Below are positions 25,202 through 34,706 of a stretch of 64,000 bases of DNA, one piece after another (position 1 is the first letter of the stretch; each line of letters starts with the position of its first letter). The notes under the pieces were generated by a model. That model saw only the letters and a program-made list of their open reading frames with translations, was not told the DNA's origin and made no database searches. Both the position numbers and the translations under genes were made by a program. Source of the DNA: Rhodoblastus sp963727035 (GTDB lineage Bacteria; Pseudomonadota; Alphaproteobacteria; Rhizobiales; Beijerinckiaceae); assembly GCA_963727035.1 (NCBI GenBank), contig CAVSEY010000018.1, positions 62,001 to 126,000 on the forward strand. Direction: 5' to 3'.

Positions 25202-26598
25202 TCACTGCCTTCGGCGTCAGCATGTCCTCGGGCCGCACCCAGACGTCGAAATCCTCGGCGCAGACATAGCCCAGCCGGATCGCCTCCTCGCGCAGGCTGG
25301 TCCCGCTCTTATTGGCCGCCTTGGCGATTTCCGCCGCCTTGTCGTAGCCGATCCTCGGCGTGAGCGCGGTCGCCAGCATCAGGGAGCGGCGCAAAGTCTC
25401 GTCGAGCTTGCCGCCGTCGGCTTCGAGGCCGTCCACGCAATGGACCGCGAAACTATCGGCTGCGTCGGCGAGCAGGCGCGCGCTTTCGAGGAAGGCGAAA
25501 GCGATCACCGGCTTGAAGACATTCAGCTCGAACTGGCCTTGCGAGCCGGCGAAGGCGATGGTCGCCTGATTGCCGAACACCCGCGCGCAGACCATGGTCA
25601 GCGCCTCGGCCTGGGTCGGATTGACCTTGCCCGGCATGATCGACGAACCCGGCTCGTTGGCCGGCAGGATCAATTCGCCCAGACCCGCGCGCGGCCCGCT
25701 GCCGGCGAGGCGGATGTCGCTGGCGATCTTGAACAGGCCCGCGGCGGTGGCCTCCAGCGCGCCATGGACGAAGACCAGAACGTCATGGCTCGCCAGCGCC
25801 TCGAAGAAATTGCGCGCCGGCTTGAACGGCAGGCCGGTCTCGCGCGCCATCTCATCCGCGAAGGCTTCCGCAAAACCTTCCCGCGCGTTCAGGCCGGTGC
25901 CGACCGCGGTGCCGCCCTGGGCGAGATGAAACAGGCCCGGCAGCGCCGACTCGATCCGCTCGGCGCCGAAGCGGACCTGCGCCGCATAGCCGGAAAATTC
26001 CTGGCCCAAGGTGATCGGCGTCGCGTCCTGGAGATGGGTGCGGCCGACCTTGATCAGGCCGGAAAAAGCATCCGCCTTGGCGGCGGAGACTCGCTTCGAG
26101 CCGGCGCAGGGCCGGCAGGAGGTTGTGTTTCAACGCCAGCGCCGCGGCGACATGCATGGCGGTGGGGAAGGAATCGTTGGAGGACTGGCCGAGATTCACG
26201 TGATCGTTGGGGTGAATCGGCGCCATGGACCCGCGCGCCGCGCCAAAGCTTTCGTTGGCGCGATTGGCGATCACCTCGTTGACATTCATGTGGCTTTGCG
26301 TGCCCGAGCCGGTCTGCCAGACACTTAAGGGAAAATGATCGTCGAGGCGCCCCGAAAGGATCTCGTCCGCCGACAAGGCGATCGCCGCCGCCAGTTTCGG
26401 GTCGAGCGCGCCGAGTTCCGCATTGACTCTTGCGGCGACCTTCTTGCCCAGGGCCAAGGCACGGATGATTTCGCGCGGCATGATTTGGCCGCCGATCGCG
26501 AAATTCCGCAGCGAACGCTCGGTCTGCGCGCCCCACAGCCGGTCTTCCGCGACCTCGATCGGCCCCAGCGAATCCTTTTCGGTGCGAAACTTCGACAT
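25202..26598 (-). pseudogene. fumC: class II fumarase (FumC), frame broken
   Basis: Fumarate to malate in the TCA cycle. The N-terminal frame (MSKFRTEKDSLGPIEVAEDR, LWGAQTERSLRNFAIG, SVWQTGSGTQSHMNVNEVIA, PNDHVNLGQSSNDSFPTAMH) runs to about 26090. The other frame continues AAKADAFSGLIKVGRTHLQD, then GTAVGTGLN, and the signature GSSIMPGKVNPTQAEALTMV, with ALTPRIGYDKAAEIAK. A second break near 25204 would bring the TGA at 25202-25204 into frame; otherwise the frame would run through the opposite gene. Domains are complete, so the breaks may be sequence errors. Confidence 0.82.
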
Positions 26599-26769
26599 GC
26601 GCGTCTCCTTTGCCGGGTCTTATGTGGCGATGCAAAAAGGCGAAGGCGCGGCGATCGCGGCCATCACCATTTCGTGATCGCAAAATACGCGACCGAACCC
26701 ATCCCTTGCGCGTTTGGACCCTATATTGGAATTCAAGCGCGCCCGGGTCGCGCCGATGAGGTCCTGGAC

Positions 26770-27036
26770 ATGGAAACGATCAAGAAGGCTCGGGGCTTCG
26801 CCTCGATGGATCCCGAAAAGCAGCGCGCCATCGCGCGCAAGGGCGGCGAGAGCGTGCCGCGCGAAAAGAGAAGCTTCTCGCAGAATGCGGAACTGGCGGC
26901 GGAGGCCGGGCGCAAGGGCGGCCGGAGCGTCAGCCCCGCCAATCGCAGCTTCGCCCGCGACAAGGATCTCGCCAAGACCGCCGGCCGCAAGGGCGGGCGG
27001 GCCGCCCACGGCGCCGCCGAGATCGAGCGCCGCTGA
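26770..27036 (+). CDS. KGG-repeat stress protein
   Basis: 88-residue hydrophilic protein from METIKKARGFASMDPEKQRA. It has three copies of the stress-induced KGG motif (Pfam KGG, YciG-like): FASMDPEKQRAIARKGGE, FSQNAELAAEAGRKGGR and FARDKDLAKTAGRKGGR. This family is linked to general, acid and oxidative stress but has no known enzyme activity. Longer frames upstream lack support. Confidence 0.85.
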   Translation: METIKKARGFASMDPEKQRAIARKGGESVPREKRSFSQNAELAAEAGRKGGRSVSPANRSFARDKDLAKTAGRKGGRAAHGAAEIERR

Positions 27037-27050
27037 GTGAAGAGACAGAA

Positions 27051-27081
27051 AAAAAGAGGCCCCGCAGCGGGGCCTCTTTCG
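27051..27081. terminator. bidirectional terminator (KGG gene / petC)
   Basis: AAAAAGAGGCCCCG-CAG-CGGGGCCTCTTTC: a 9-12 bp stem with A-run upstream and T-run downstream, between two convergent genes. Confidence 0.85.
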
Positions 27082-27100
27082 CATTTCGCTCGCGAAAAGA

Positions 27101-27937
27101 TCAGTGGACGACGTCGGCCCAGATCCTCTTCTTGGTGAAATAAAGCAGGACGGCGAAGACCAGCAGGAAGACCAGCACGCGGCGGCCAATCTCCTTGCGA
27201 TACTCCATGTTCGGCTCGGACGCCCAGAACAGGAAGGCCGCGACGTCCTTGGAATATTGCTGCACGGTGGCCGGCGCGCCGTCCTTGTACTGGACCTGAC
27301 CGTCGCTCAGCGGCTTGGGCATGGCGATCTTGTGGCCCGGGAAATAGAGGTTCCAGTTCGGGTCGTCGTCATGGGTGTAGCCATTGAGAACGGCGTAGAT
27401 CAGATCCGGGCCGACTTCCTGATAGGTTCCGATGACCGGGATCGGCAGCGGATCGAAGAGGAATTTCGGGAAGCCGCGCTCATATTTGATCGACTTGCCG
27501 AGCAGCGACATGTCCGGCGGCGCGGCGCCCAGCGCGGCCGCCGCGGCTTCCGGGTTCGGGAAGGGCGACGGGAAAAAATCCGCCGGACGGCCGGGCCGGT
27601 CGAACATTTCGCCCTGCATGTTCGGCCCGTCGTGGACGGTATAGGTCGCCGCGAGGGCCTTGACCTCGTCCTGGGTGAAACCGGGGCCGCCCGGCTGCGC
27701 GAGGGTGCGCATCGCGATGCGCAGCGCGTGGCAGCTCGAGCAGACTTCCTTGTAGACCTGGAAGCCGCGCTTCAGCTGGGCCTTGTCGAACGTGCCGAAC
27801 ACGCCGGCGAAGCTCCAGTTCTGGCGGGCCGGCTGCGGCGTCTCCGCGCTCTCGGCGGCGCGCAGGCTGGGGGTGGAGAGCGCGACGAGCCCGATCACGG
27901 CTACCGTGGCGATTCCGAACTTTTTGATGAAAGCCAT
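27101..27937 (-). CDS. petC: cytochrome c1 of the bc1 complex
   Basis: Membrane-anchored c-type haem subunit that takes electrons from the Rieske protein and passes them to cytochrome c. 278 residues. Signal peptide MAFIKKFGIATVAVIGLVAL, haem motif CSSCH in YKEVCSSCHALR, the axial Met region in PNPEAAAAALGAAPPDMSLL or the KIAMPKPL segment, and a C-terminal membrane anchor VLVFLLVFAVLLYFTKKRIW. Separate from cytochrome b here, unlike the fused fbcH gene of Bradyrhizobium. Last gene of petABC. Confidence 0.95.
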   Translation of the reverse strand: MAFIKKFGIATVAVIGLVALSTPSLRAAESAETPQPARQNWSFAGVFGTFDKAQLKRGFQVYKEVCSSCHALRIAMRTLAQPGGPGFTQDEVKALAATYTVHDGPNMQGEMFDRPGRPADFFPSPFPNPEAAAAALGAAPPDMSLLGKSIKYERGFPKFLFDPLPIPVIGTYQEVGPDLIYAVLNGYTHDDDPNWNLYFPGHKIAMPKPLSDGQVQYKDGAPATVQQYSKDVAAFLFWASEPNMEYRKEIGRRVLVFLLVFAVLLYFTKKRIWADVVH

Positions 27938-27963
27938 TGTTGGAGTTCCTCGAAATCGGCCGT

Positions 27964-29202
27964 TCAGCCCTTGGAGCCGTGCTTGGCGAGAACCGCGTCG
28001 GCGATGGTTGCGGGAACCGGCTCGGTCTTCTCGATGAGGCCAAGCAACGGCAGAATGACCAGGAAGAAGGCGAAATAGAGCACCGACAGGATGCGCGCCG
28101 CCAGAACGAAGGCGCCCTCCGGAGGCATGGCGCCGAGATAGCCCAGGCCGATCGACGTCGCCGCGAAGATCCAGAAGAAGATCCTGTACATCGGGCGGTA
28201 TTTGCCAGAGCGGACCTTGGACGTATCGAGCCAGGGCAGGAATGCCAGCACCGCGATCGCCGCGAACATGGCGATGACGCCGGCGAGCTTGTTCGGGATC
28301 GAACGCAGGATCGCGTAGAACGGCAGGAAGTACCATTCCGGAACGATATGCGGCGGCGTCTTCATCGGGTTGGCCGGGATGTAGTTGTCGGCGTCGCCGA
28401 GATAGTTCGGCACGAAGAAGATCAGCCAGGCAAACAGCAGCAGGAACACCGCAATGCCGACCGAATCCTTCATCGTCGCATGGGGCGAGAAGGGGACGGT
28501 GTCCTTGGCGACGTCCTTGATGTCGACGCCGTCGGGATTGTTCTGGCCGACGACATGAAGCGCCCAGATATGCAGGGCGACCACCGCCGCGATGACGAAG
28601 GGCAGCAGGTAATGCAGCGAGTAGAAGCGGTTGAGCGTCGGATTGCCGACCGAATAGCCGCCCCATAGCCAGACCGTGATCTGGTCGCCGACGTAGGGGA
28701 TCGCCGAGAACAGATTGGTGATGACGGTCGCGCCCCAGAAGGACATCTGGCCCCAGGGCAGCACATAGCCCATGAAGCCGGTGGCCATCATGAGCAGGAA
28801 GATGATCACGCCGAGGATCCACAGCACCTCGCGCGGCGCCTTGTAGGAGCCGTAGTAGATGCCGCGGAACATGTGGATATAGACGGCGAAGAAGAACATC
28901 GACGCGCCGTTGGAATGGGAATAGCGCAGCATCCAGCCCCAGTTCACGTCACGCATGATCTTTTCGACGGAGTCGAAGGCCATCGTCGATTCGGGCGTGT
29001 AATGCATGGCCAGAACCACGCCGGTGATGATCTGCGCCACCAGCATGAAGGACAGGATGGCGCCGAAGGTCCACCAGTAGTTGAGGTTCTTCGGGGTCGG
29101 ATAGGCGACGAAGGATTCGTGCGAGAAGCTCAAAATCGGCAGGCGCGCCTCAAGCCATTTCACGAAGCCGTTCTTCGGCTCAAAAGTTGAGTGTCCTTGC
29201 AT
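27964..29202 (-). CDS. petB: cytochrome b of the bc1 complex
   Basis: Core quinol-oxidising membrane subunit, 412 residues, eight helices. Bis-His haem ligands lie in LRYSHSNGASMFFFAVYIHM and in the helix LLPFVIAAVVALHIWALHVV. The Qo motif PEWYFLPFYAILRSIPNKLA contains PEWY, and GFMGYVLPWGQMSFWGATVI precedes it. It follows petA by about 55 bases and precedes petC by 27. Confidence 0.97.
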   Translation of the reverse strand: MQGHSTFEPKNGFVKWLEARLPILSFSHESFVAYPTPKNLNYWWTFGAILSFMLVAQIITGVVLAMHYTPESTMAFDSVEKIMRDVNWGWMLRYSHSNGASMFFFAVYIHMFRGIYYGSYKAPREVLWILGVIIFLLMMATGFMGYVLPWGQMSFWGATVITNLFSAIPYVGDQITVWLWGGYSVGNPTLNRFYSLHYLLPFVIAAVVALHIWALHVVGQNNPDGVDIKDVAKDTVPFSPHATMKDSVGIAVFLLLFAWLIFFVPNYLGDADNYIPANPMKTPPHIVPEWYFLPFYAILRSIPNKLAGVIAMFAAIAVLAFLPWLDTSKVRSGKYRPMYRIFFWIFAATSIGLGYLGAMPPEGAFVLAARILSVLYFAFFLVILPLLGLIEKTEPVPATIADAVLAKHGSKG

Positions 29203-29258
29203 TGGGAATCTCTTTGCAAATTCGTGGAGACAGGCGGAATCGCCGAGCGGGGCCGGAA

Positions 29259-29777
29259 TCAGCCGATTTTAACCTTGGTGTCCGTCATGAAGCTATATTC
29301 CGGGACAGCGAGATTAAGCGGCGCCGGGCCTTTGCGGATGCGGCCGGAGGTATCGTAAACCGAGCCATGGCAAGGGCAGAACCAGCCGTTGTATTCGCCC
29401 GCGTGGCCGAGCGGGATGCAGCCGAGATGGGTGCAGACGCCGATCACGATCAGCCATTCCGGCTTCTTCACGCGCGCCGAATCGGGCTGCGGGTCGCGCA
29501 GGGTCGCGACATCGACATTCTGCGCCTCTTCGATCTCTTTCGGGCTGCGGTGGTTGATGAAGACCGGCTTGCCGCGCCACTTGATGGTGACGATCTGGCC
29601 GACCGGGATCGAGCCGATGTCCACTTCGGTGGAGGCCATCGCCAGCGTCGAGGCGTCGGGGCTCATCTGGCTGATCAGCGGCCACACCACGGCGGCCGCG
29701 CCCACGGCGGCCATCGCGCCCGTGGCGATGAAAAGAAAGTCTCTGCGTGTCGGTTCGACCGTCGATGCGCTGGCCAA
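29259..29777 (-). CDS. petA: Rieske iron-sulfur protein of the bc1 complex
   Basis: 172 residues. N-terminal TRRDFLFIATGAMAAVGAAA is a Tat signal-anchor. The 2Fe-2S ligands are in CTHLGC and CPCHGS (GVCTHLGCIPLG, GWFCPCHGSVYD), with the GPAPLNLAVP proline loop after them. First gene of the operon. Confidence 0.97.
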   Translation of the reverse strand: MASASTVEPTRRDFLFIATGAMAAVGAAAVVWPLISQMSPDASTLAMASTEVDIGSIPVGQIVTIKWRGKPVFINHRSPKEIEEAQNVDVATLRDPQPDSARVKKPEWLIVIGVCTHLGCIPLGHAGEYNGWFCPCHGSVYDTSGRIRKGPAPLNLAVPEYSFMTDTKVKIG

Positions 29778-30171
29778 GTTCTTTCCCCGTGTTTTGGCGG
29801 CTAGACCTGCCTTGAGCGGACTTTCGCTCCGCGAAGAAGGCCAACACCCTTGATGATCGCGCGCCCACGAGCGGATCGTCAGGCGCGCGGGCGATGAATT
29901 CCCCCGGGACTCCGCATCGCGCCAAGCGTAAGGACAGCGCGACGCGTTGTAGAAGGATGCGGACCCGGTCTTGCAGGCGCCGTTATTGGCGCCTTTCCGG
30001 CCTATTGTCCATAGACCAGGTCGTGGTTAAGGTCCGGGAATGCGCGGCCAATTCGCCGTCCCGCCCCGATCCGTTCGTCGCGGCCGATACCCCGGGTTTT
30101 GCGGCTTCAGCGTCGCTTTCGTTCCAAAGCCGGTTTCATGCGCCCGCGCCGGCACAGCGCCTACGACCTCC
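29778..30171. other. divergent intergenic region petA/trmL
   Basis: About 390 bases without a supported gene; it should contain the promoters for petABC and for trmL-hemF. A frame at 29894-30283 exists but lacks a ribosome site and runs into trmL. Confidence 0.4.
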
Positions 30172-30675
30172 ATGCCCTTGCCTCATTCCGCGCTCTGTCT
30201 CGCCCTCTTTCAGCCCGAAATCCCGCAGAACGCGGGAACCATGCTGCGCCTCTGCGCCTGTCTCGGCGTGGACGCCGCCTTGATCGAACCGGCCGCCTTC
30301 CCGACCACGGACCGCCATTTCCGCCGCGCCGGGCTCGACTATCTCGACCATGTCCGCCTCGCGCGCCACGCCTCGTGGCGCGCCTTCGACCAATGGCGTG
30401 CGACAAGTCGCCGCAGGCTGGTCCTGCTCTCGACCCGGGGCGTGACGTCCTATCTCGATTTCGCCTTTCGCCCCGGCGACATCATCATGGTCGGCCGCGA
30501 ATCCGCCGGCGTCTCGGAGGAGGCCCATCGCGCCGCCGACGCGACCCTGCGCATCCCGATGCGCGCAAACATGCGCTCGCTCAATGTCGCGGTGGCGGCG
30601 GGCATGGTTTTGGGGGAAGCTCTGCGCCAGACAGGTGGATTCGCCGAACAAGGCGCCCGAGGAGAGTTTTCGTGA
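30172..30675 (+). CDS. trmL: tRNA (cytidine(34)-2'-O)-methyltransferase TrmL
   Basis: SPOUT-class enzyme methylating the wobble ribose of tRNA-Leu. 167 residues. LALFQPEIPQNAGTMLRLCA is the conserved first motif. The knot region has DIIMVGRESAGVSEEAH and LRIPMRANMRSLNVAVAAGM, with Gly/Asn/Ser residues binding SAM. Start chosen at 30172 (MPLPHSALCL). The stop overlaps the GTG of hemF. Confidence 0.92.
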   Translation: MPLPHSALCLALFQPEIPQNAGTMLRLCACLGVDAALIEPAAFPTTDRHFRRAGLDYLDHVRLARHASWRAFDQWRATSRRRLVLLSTRGVTSYLDFAFRPGDIIMVGRESAGVSEEAHRAADATLRIPMRANMRSLNVAVAAGMVLGEALRQTGGFAEQGARGEFS

Positions 30676-31580
30676 CTAAAGCTTTGCACGACACGATTCT
30701 GGACGTGCGCAAGCGCGCGGCGGTGGAATGGTTCGACTCGCTCCAGGGGCGGATCATCGCGGCGTTCGAGGCTTTGGAGCGGCGCGACGACGCCGCCTTC
30801 GGCGAGCCCGGCGCGGAGCCCGGGCGCTTCACGCGGACCCCATGGGAGCGGACCAACCACGACGGCGCCCCCGGCGGCGGCGGCCGGATGGGCGTGCTCA
30901 AGGGCCGTCTGTTCGAAAAGGCCGGTGTTCACTGCTCGGCCGTCCACGGAACTTTCGCGCCGGAATTCGCCCGGCAGATGCCCGGCGCCGAGACCGACCC
31001 GCGCTTCTGGGCGGCGGGACTCTCGCTGATCGTCCATCCCTGGAATCCGAACGTGCCGGCGGTCCACATGAACACGCGGATGGTGGTCACCTCGCGCGCC
31101 TGGTTTGGCGGCGGCGCCGACCTCACGCCGGTGCTGGACGCGCGCCGCACGCAGGACGATCCCGATTCGATCGCCTTCCACGCCGCGATGCAAAGGGCCT
31201 GCGAAGGCCACGCCGTCGCCGACTATCCCCGCTTCAAGGCCTGGTGCGACGAATATTTCTTCCTCAAGCACCGCAACGAGCCGCGCGGGATCGGCGGCAT
31301 TTTCTACGATTATCTCGAAGCGGGCGGCGACGCCTTCGAGCCGGCCTTCGCGTTCACCCGCGCGGTCGGCGAAGCCTTCCTGGACATTTATCCGCGGCTG
31401 GTCGAGGCCAACATGGCCCGCGACTGGACCAATGCGCAACGCGAGGAGCAATTGGTGCGGCGCGGCCGCTATGTCGAGTTCAACCTGCTCTATGACCGCG
31501 GCACGATCTTCGGCCTGAAGACCGGCGGCAATGTCGATTCCATTTTGTCATCCATGCCGCCCATAGTGAAATGGCCGTGA
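30672..31580 (+). CDS. hemF: oxygen-dependent coproporphyrinogen III oxidase
   Basis: Haem synthesis: two oxidative decarboxylations of coproporphyrinogen III using O2. 302 residues from GTG at 30672, which overlaps the trmL stop and follows GAGGAGAG. Motifs: GRFTRTPWERTNHDGAPGGG, VHPWNPNVPAVHMNTRMVV, WFGGGADLTPVL, CDEYFFLKHRNEPRGIGGIF and RGRYVEFNLLYDRGTIFGL. All conserved His and Asp positions look intact. Confidence 0.96.
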   Translation: MTKALHDTILDVRKRAAVEWFDSLQGRIIAAFEALERRDDAAFGEPGAEPGRFTRTPWERTNHDGAPGGGGRMGVLKGRLFEKAGVHCSAVHGTFAPEFARQMPGAETDPRFWAAGLSLIVHPWNPNVPAVHMNTRMVVTSRAWFGGGADLTPVLDARRTQDDPDSIAFHAAMQRACEGHAVADYPRFKAWCDEYFFLKHRNEPRGIGGIFYDYLEAGGDAFEPAFAFTRAVGEAFLDIYPRLVEANMARDWTNAQREEQLVRRGRYVEFNLLYDRGTIFGLKTGGNVDSILSSMPPIVKWP

Positions 31581-31635
31581 GCGCGAGCAGATTCGCGAGC
31601 GCCTTTCCTCAACGCAAAGCTTAAAGAGGCGGAAA

Positions 31636-31830
31636 ATGGACTTCAGGCCCGGCGAGGTCGTGCAATTGAAATCCGGCGGACGCGGCATGACCGTCACGCG
31701 CCAGGTCAAGGATCAGGTGGAGGTGGTCTGGTATGCGGAAAGCGAAGACGCCATCCGCACGGCGACGATCCCCGCCATATGCCTGGCGCTGATCGCATTC
31801 GACGACGATTTCGACGAGGACGAAGACTGA
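31636..31830 (+). CDS. DUF2158 (YodC-like) small protein
   Basis: 64 residues: MDFRPGEVVQLKSGGRGMTV, a short beta sheet region including QVEVVWYAESED, and an acidic end FDDDFDEDED. The GxVVxLKSGGxxMTV start and CxW-like second strand mark the YodC/DUF2158 family (here VVWY replaces the usual CxW). AAAGAGGCGG precedes the ATG. Function unknown. Confidence 0.82.
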   Translation: MDFRPGEVVQLKSGGRGMTVTRQVKDQVEVVWYAESEDAIRTATIPAICLALIAFDDDFDEDED

Positions 31831-31951
31831 GCCCGCGCGATCGCTGGCGCAACGCCGCTTTCGACCCAGGCGCCGAACGCCGGAAGGATTCACGCGGCGG
31901 TTCGACTGGTCGAAATCGCAACGCGGGGCGGCCCCGTGCAAGAAACGCGGG

Positions 31952-33019
31952 CTAATGCAAATCGAAATCGGATGGCGCGCCCTCGGGCGCATAGGCGCCG
32001 TCCTCGCGCATGGCGCCGCGCGGCTCGCGGTACTGCGGCGGATTGTCAGTAGCGTGCAATTCGGCGTGCAGGGTCAGTGGTTGGGGATGGCGCGACCGCG
32101 GCGGTCGTTGCAGCAGCTGCGCGATTTCGTCGAGATCGGGCTGCGCGGGTGTCCGGATCGCCGGCGGCGGCCGCCGACGGATCATGTCGGGCGCGGCGGC
32201 GGCGACCGCGAGGCTCCGGCCATTCGTCGCCAAGGCCGGCCGCACGGACGGCGCGCCGGCTTGGGCGATGTCGAGATCGTCGTCGAAATCCGGCGTTTCG
32301 GGCAGGTTGTCGTGGGGCTCGGGCGCGATCGTATTCTGACGCTCGGGGCGGCAGACGTGGCGCGGCCCCGTCGAGCGCATGCCATGCATCGCCAGATCGA
32401 CATGCATGTGATTGTAATGGAACGGATTGGATCCCGGGCTCAGCACGGTGGTGAAACGGTCGCAGGCGCCGCCGTGGAGATCGCGCAAGAAAGCCTGGGT
32501 CTGCGGATCGCCACGGGTCCAGTCATGGACATAGGTGATCCTGCGGCCGTCGGCGAGGCGATAGCCGCCAATGTCGATCGCGTTGCCGAAGGAATGTTCG
32601 GACAGCCGCGCCCCGAACTGGTTATTCATCGAGCGGCAATTGTATGAGCCCATCGACTCGATCTCGACGATATTCTGGCCAAAGCGCGCCAAAGCCGCCG
32701 GCTGGACCGTTTCGGCCAGCCAGTCGTTCAGCTCCGCGACCATCGAACAGTCGAGCGTCTGCGTCGAGTTGAACATCACCGCGCCGTTTTGCAGCGCCGT
32801 CACCTTCAGCGGCCGGGTCAGTCCACAGATCGAGCGGCCTTCGATTTCATGGGCGGCGGGCTGGACATAGGGGCTCAGGGCGACGAGATGGCGGGCGAAA
32901 CAGGCCTCTTCCGCCTGGGTGCGCCAGGCCGGGCGCTGGGCGCGCTCGAATTTCGAGCAACCGGCAAGGCCGCCGAGCCCGACAACGAGCAGGAAGAGAG
33001 ACAAACCGCGACGCGCCAT
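31952..33019 (-). CDS. extensin-like family lipoprotein
   Basis: 355 residues. Signal MARRGLSLFLLVVGLGGLAGC ends in a lipobox (LAGC), so it is probably lipid-anchored. The central part (residues ~30-230) is the extensin-like C-terminal/peptidase-like domain common in Rhizobiales: SICGLTRPLKVTAL, TLDCSMVAELNDWL, YNCRSMNNQFGARLSEHSFG, NAIDIGGYRLADGRRITYV, FHYNHMHVDLAMHG. The SEHxxGxAIDI and HMHVD motifs resemble zinc D-Ala-D-Ala peptidases (M15-like). The C-terminal third is Pro/Arg-rich and disordered. Peptidoglycan remodelling is likely but unproven. Confidence 0.85.
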   Translation of the reverse strand: MARRGLSLFLLVVGLGGLAGCSKFERAQRPAWRTQAEEACFARHLVALSPYVQPAAHEIEGRSICGLTRPLKVTALQNGAVMFNSTQTLDCSMVAELNDWLAETVQPAALARFGQNIVEIESMGSYNCRSMNNQFGARLSEHSFGNAIDIGGYRLADGRRITYVHDWTRGDPQTQAFLRDLHGGACDRFTTVLSPGSNPFHYNHMHVDLAMHGMRSTGPRHVCRPERQNTIAPEPHDNLPETPDFDDDLDIAQAGAPSVRPALATNGRSLAVAAAAPDMIRRRPPPAIRTPAQPDLDEIAQLLQRPPRSRHPQPLTLHAELHATDNPPQYREPRGAMREDGAYAPEGAPSDFDLH

Positions 33020-33164
33020 GGCGCGATTCCTGCGGCGCCAGCGTTAATCCCCCCTCAATCAAAATGGTTAATATGTAAAAATCACGCGAATGTTGCCGCG
33101 TCGCCGCGCGGGACGAAGTCCAGGGTCCGCGCGAAGCATCGCGCCCGTTTCCGTGCCGACGGCG

Positions 33165-33200
33165 CAAAAAGAAAGCGGCGGCTCGAAAGCCGCCGCCTTG
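33165..33200 (-). terminator. terminator after the DUF2852 gene
   Basis: GCGGCGGCT-cgaa-AGCCGCCGC (33175-33196), followed on the minus strand by TTTCTTTTT. It lies 11 bases after the stop at 33207. Confidence 0.8.
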
Positions 33201-33206
33201 ATGGCG

Positions 33207-33689
33207 TCAGGACGCGCTGGACTCCGGGGCGCGATTTTCGGGCGCCCGCGCGGGGCGGCTCGCCATGAAGCGTTCGAAATCCTCGCGGTCCTTGGCGCGG
33301 CGCAGGCCTTCGAGATAATCGTAGAAAGCCTGTTCCGCCTCGTGGATCTTGCGGCGCTCTTCCTCGAGTCGCTCCAGTTCCGTCTTGCGCCAGTCGTCGA
33401 AGGCGGAATTTCCGCTCGTGCGCCAGCCGCCGGCGAAATCGCGCGACATCGCGCCGAGACCGCTGCGCCGTTCGAAATCTCCCCATCTTTCCCTTGCGAA
33501 CTGACCGAAATCGCCGTCACGGCCGATCTTGCCGTTGAAGATCTTCCAGCCCAGCAAGGCGAGCCCGACCGGCCAGAAGAAAACGAAGCCAAGGACGATC
33601 GCCGCGATTTCCATCGGCTTCCAGCGCAGGCAGCGGCGGTGGCCGTCGCGCGCGCCAATGTGGTGTGAACAACCCATGAGACGCTCCAT
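33207..33689 (-). CDS. DUF2852 family protein
   Basis: Up to 160 residues. One membrane segment (MEIAAIVLGFVFFWPVGLAL, then LGWKIFNGK) defines the Rhizobiales DUF2852 family. After it come a W-rich linker, then a long charged helix or coiled coil (ELERLEEERRKIHEAEQAFY, DYLEGLRRAKDREDFERFM). The start may be internal at MEIAAIV (33614), because the first 25 residues (MERLMGCSHHIGARD) have no family support. Role unknown. Confidence 0.85.
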   Translation of the reverse strand: MERLMGCSHHIGARDGHRRCLRWKPMEIAAIVLGFVFFWPVGLALLGWKIFNGKIGRDGDFGQFARERWGDFERRSGLGAMSRDFAGGWRTSGNSAFDDWRKTELERLEEERRKIHEAEQAFYDYLEGLRRAKDREDFERFMASRPARAPENRAPESSAS

Positions 33690-33774
33690 TCATCCCGGTC
33701 GATGCGCCGGAAAGTCAATGTTATATACATTTACATTGGCGCGGCGCCAGGGGGGCGAATGCAATTTTTTGCGA

Positions 33775-34440
33775 TCAGGGCGGCGGCATGATCGGGGCGA
33801 CGCCCAGCGCCTTGCGCACCGCGGCCTCGATCAGGGCCGCGACGGAGTCTTCGAGGATCGCCTGCGGCTGATCGGGGCTTTCACCGAAATGGCCGGCGAG
33901 CATGAGGTCGGCGATGCCATGGGTCGTCGCCCAGATTTGCAGCGCCAGCGCGCGGGCGCCCTGCTCCGGCGCGTAAAACTGGCGCAGCACCGCGACGGTC
34001 GTCCGCAGCAGATCATCGAAGGCGGTTTGGCCGGCCTTGTCGCCGCTTTGCCGCGCCAGCGCCCCGGCGTCGCCGAACATCGCCTTGTAGAGCCCCGGCT
34101 CCTCCCGCGCGAAAGCGAGATAGGCCGCGCCGCGCCGGCGCAAGGCTGAAATGGCGTCGGGCCGGCCGCCGTCCCAGGCGCGCGCCAGATTCTCGTTGAA
34201 ATGTCCGAAACCTTCTTTCGCCAGTTCGGCGATCAGGGCGTCGCGGTCGGCGAAATGGCGATAGGGCGCGGCGCCGGTGACGCCAACCCGCTTGGCCGCC
34301 TCGGCAAGCGTGAAACCGGCCGGCCCGCGCTCGGAGATGAGGGCGCGCGCCGCCGCGAGCAGCGCCTCGCGCAATCTGCCATGATGATAGCTTCGCCCTT
34401 TTTCGGCGCGCCGCCCGCAAAAGCCGCTCCCGGCGCCCAT
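33775..34440 (-). CDS. TetR/AcrR-family regulator with WHG-type C-terminal domain
   Basis: 221 residues from ATG 34440. HTH: LREALLAAARALISERGPAG, FTLAEAAKRVGVTGAAPYRH, FADRDALIAELAKEGF. The C-terminal ligand domain (AISALRRRGAAYLAFAREEP, GLYKAMFGD, ALALQIWATTHGIADLMLAG) contains the WATTHG region of the TetR_C_13/WHG class. The longer frame up to 34614 has no signal. No clear target gene is adjacent; it is separated from neighbours by terminators. Confidence 0.9.
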   Translation of the reverse strand: MGAGSGFCGRRAEKGRSYHHGRLREALLAAARALISERGPAGFTLAEAAKRVGVTGAAPYRHFADRDALIAELAKEGFGHFNENLARAWDGGRPDAISALRRRGAAYLAFAREEPGLYKAMFGDAGALARQSGDKAGQTAFDDLLRTTVAVLRQFYAPEQGARALALQIWATTHGIADLMLAGHFGESPDQPQAILEDSVAALIEAAVRKALGVAPIMPPP

Positions 34441-34706
34441 GCTCGTCCCCTGCCCAACTCCACGCTCTATAAAGCGCTTCGACGCGCCGCGTTTCAACGC
34501 CTGCGCAACTCGAAACGCGGCGGGGCGCCCTTCGCCTGCGCAAAAAAGCCGCAATTGCCCGGAGTTCAGGCGCGATTGCCTGTCATTTGGAATTGTTCGC
34601 GCCCAATATGACATTTACATTTCATTAAACATTGCAGAACGCAATTCAAAGAAAAGACGACCAAACTCTTCGCCGATCCTCATTCCGACCTGCTGGAGGG
34701 CTTACG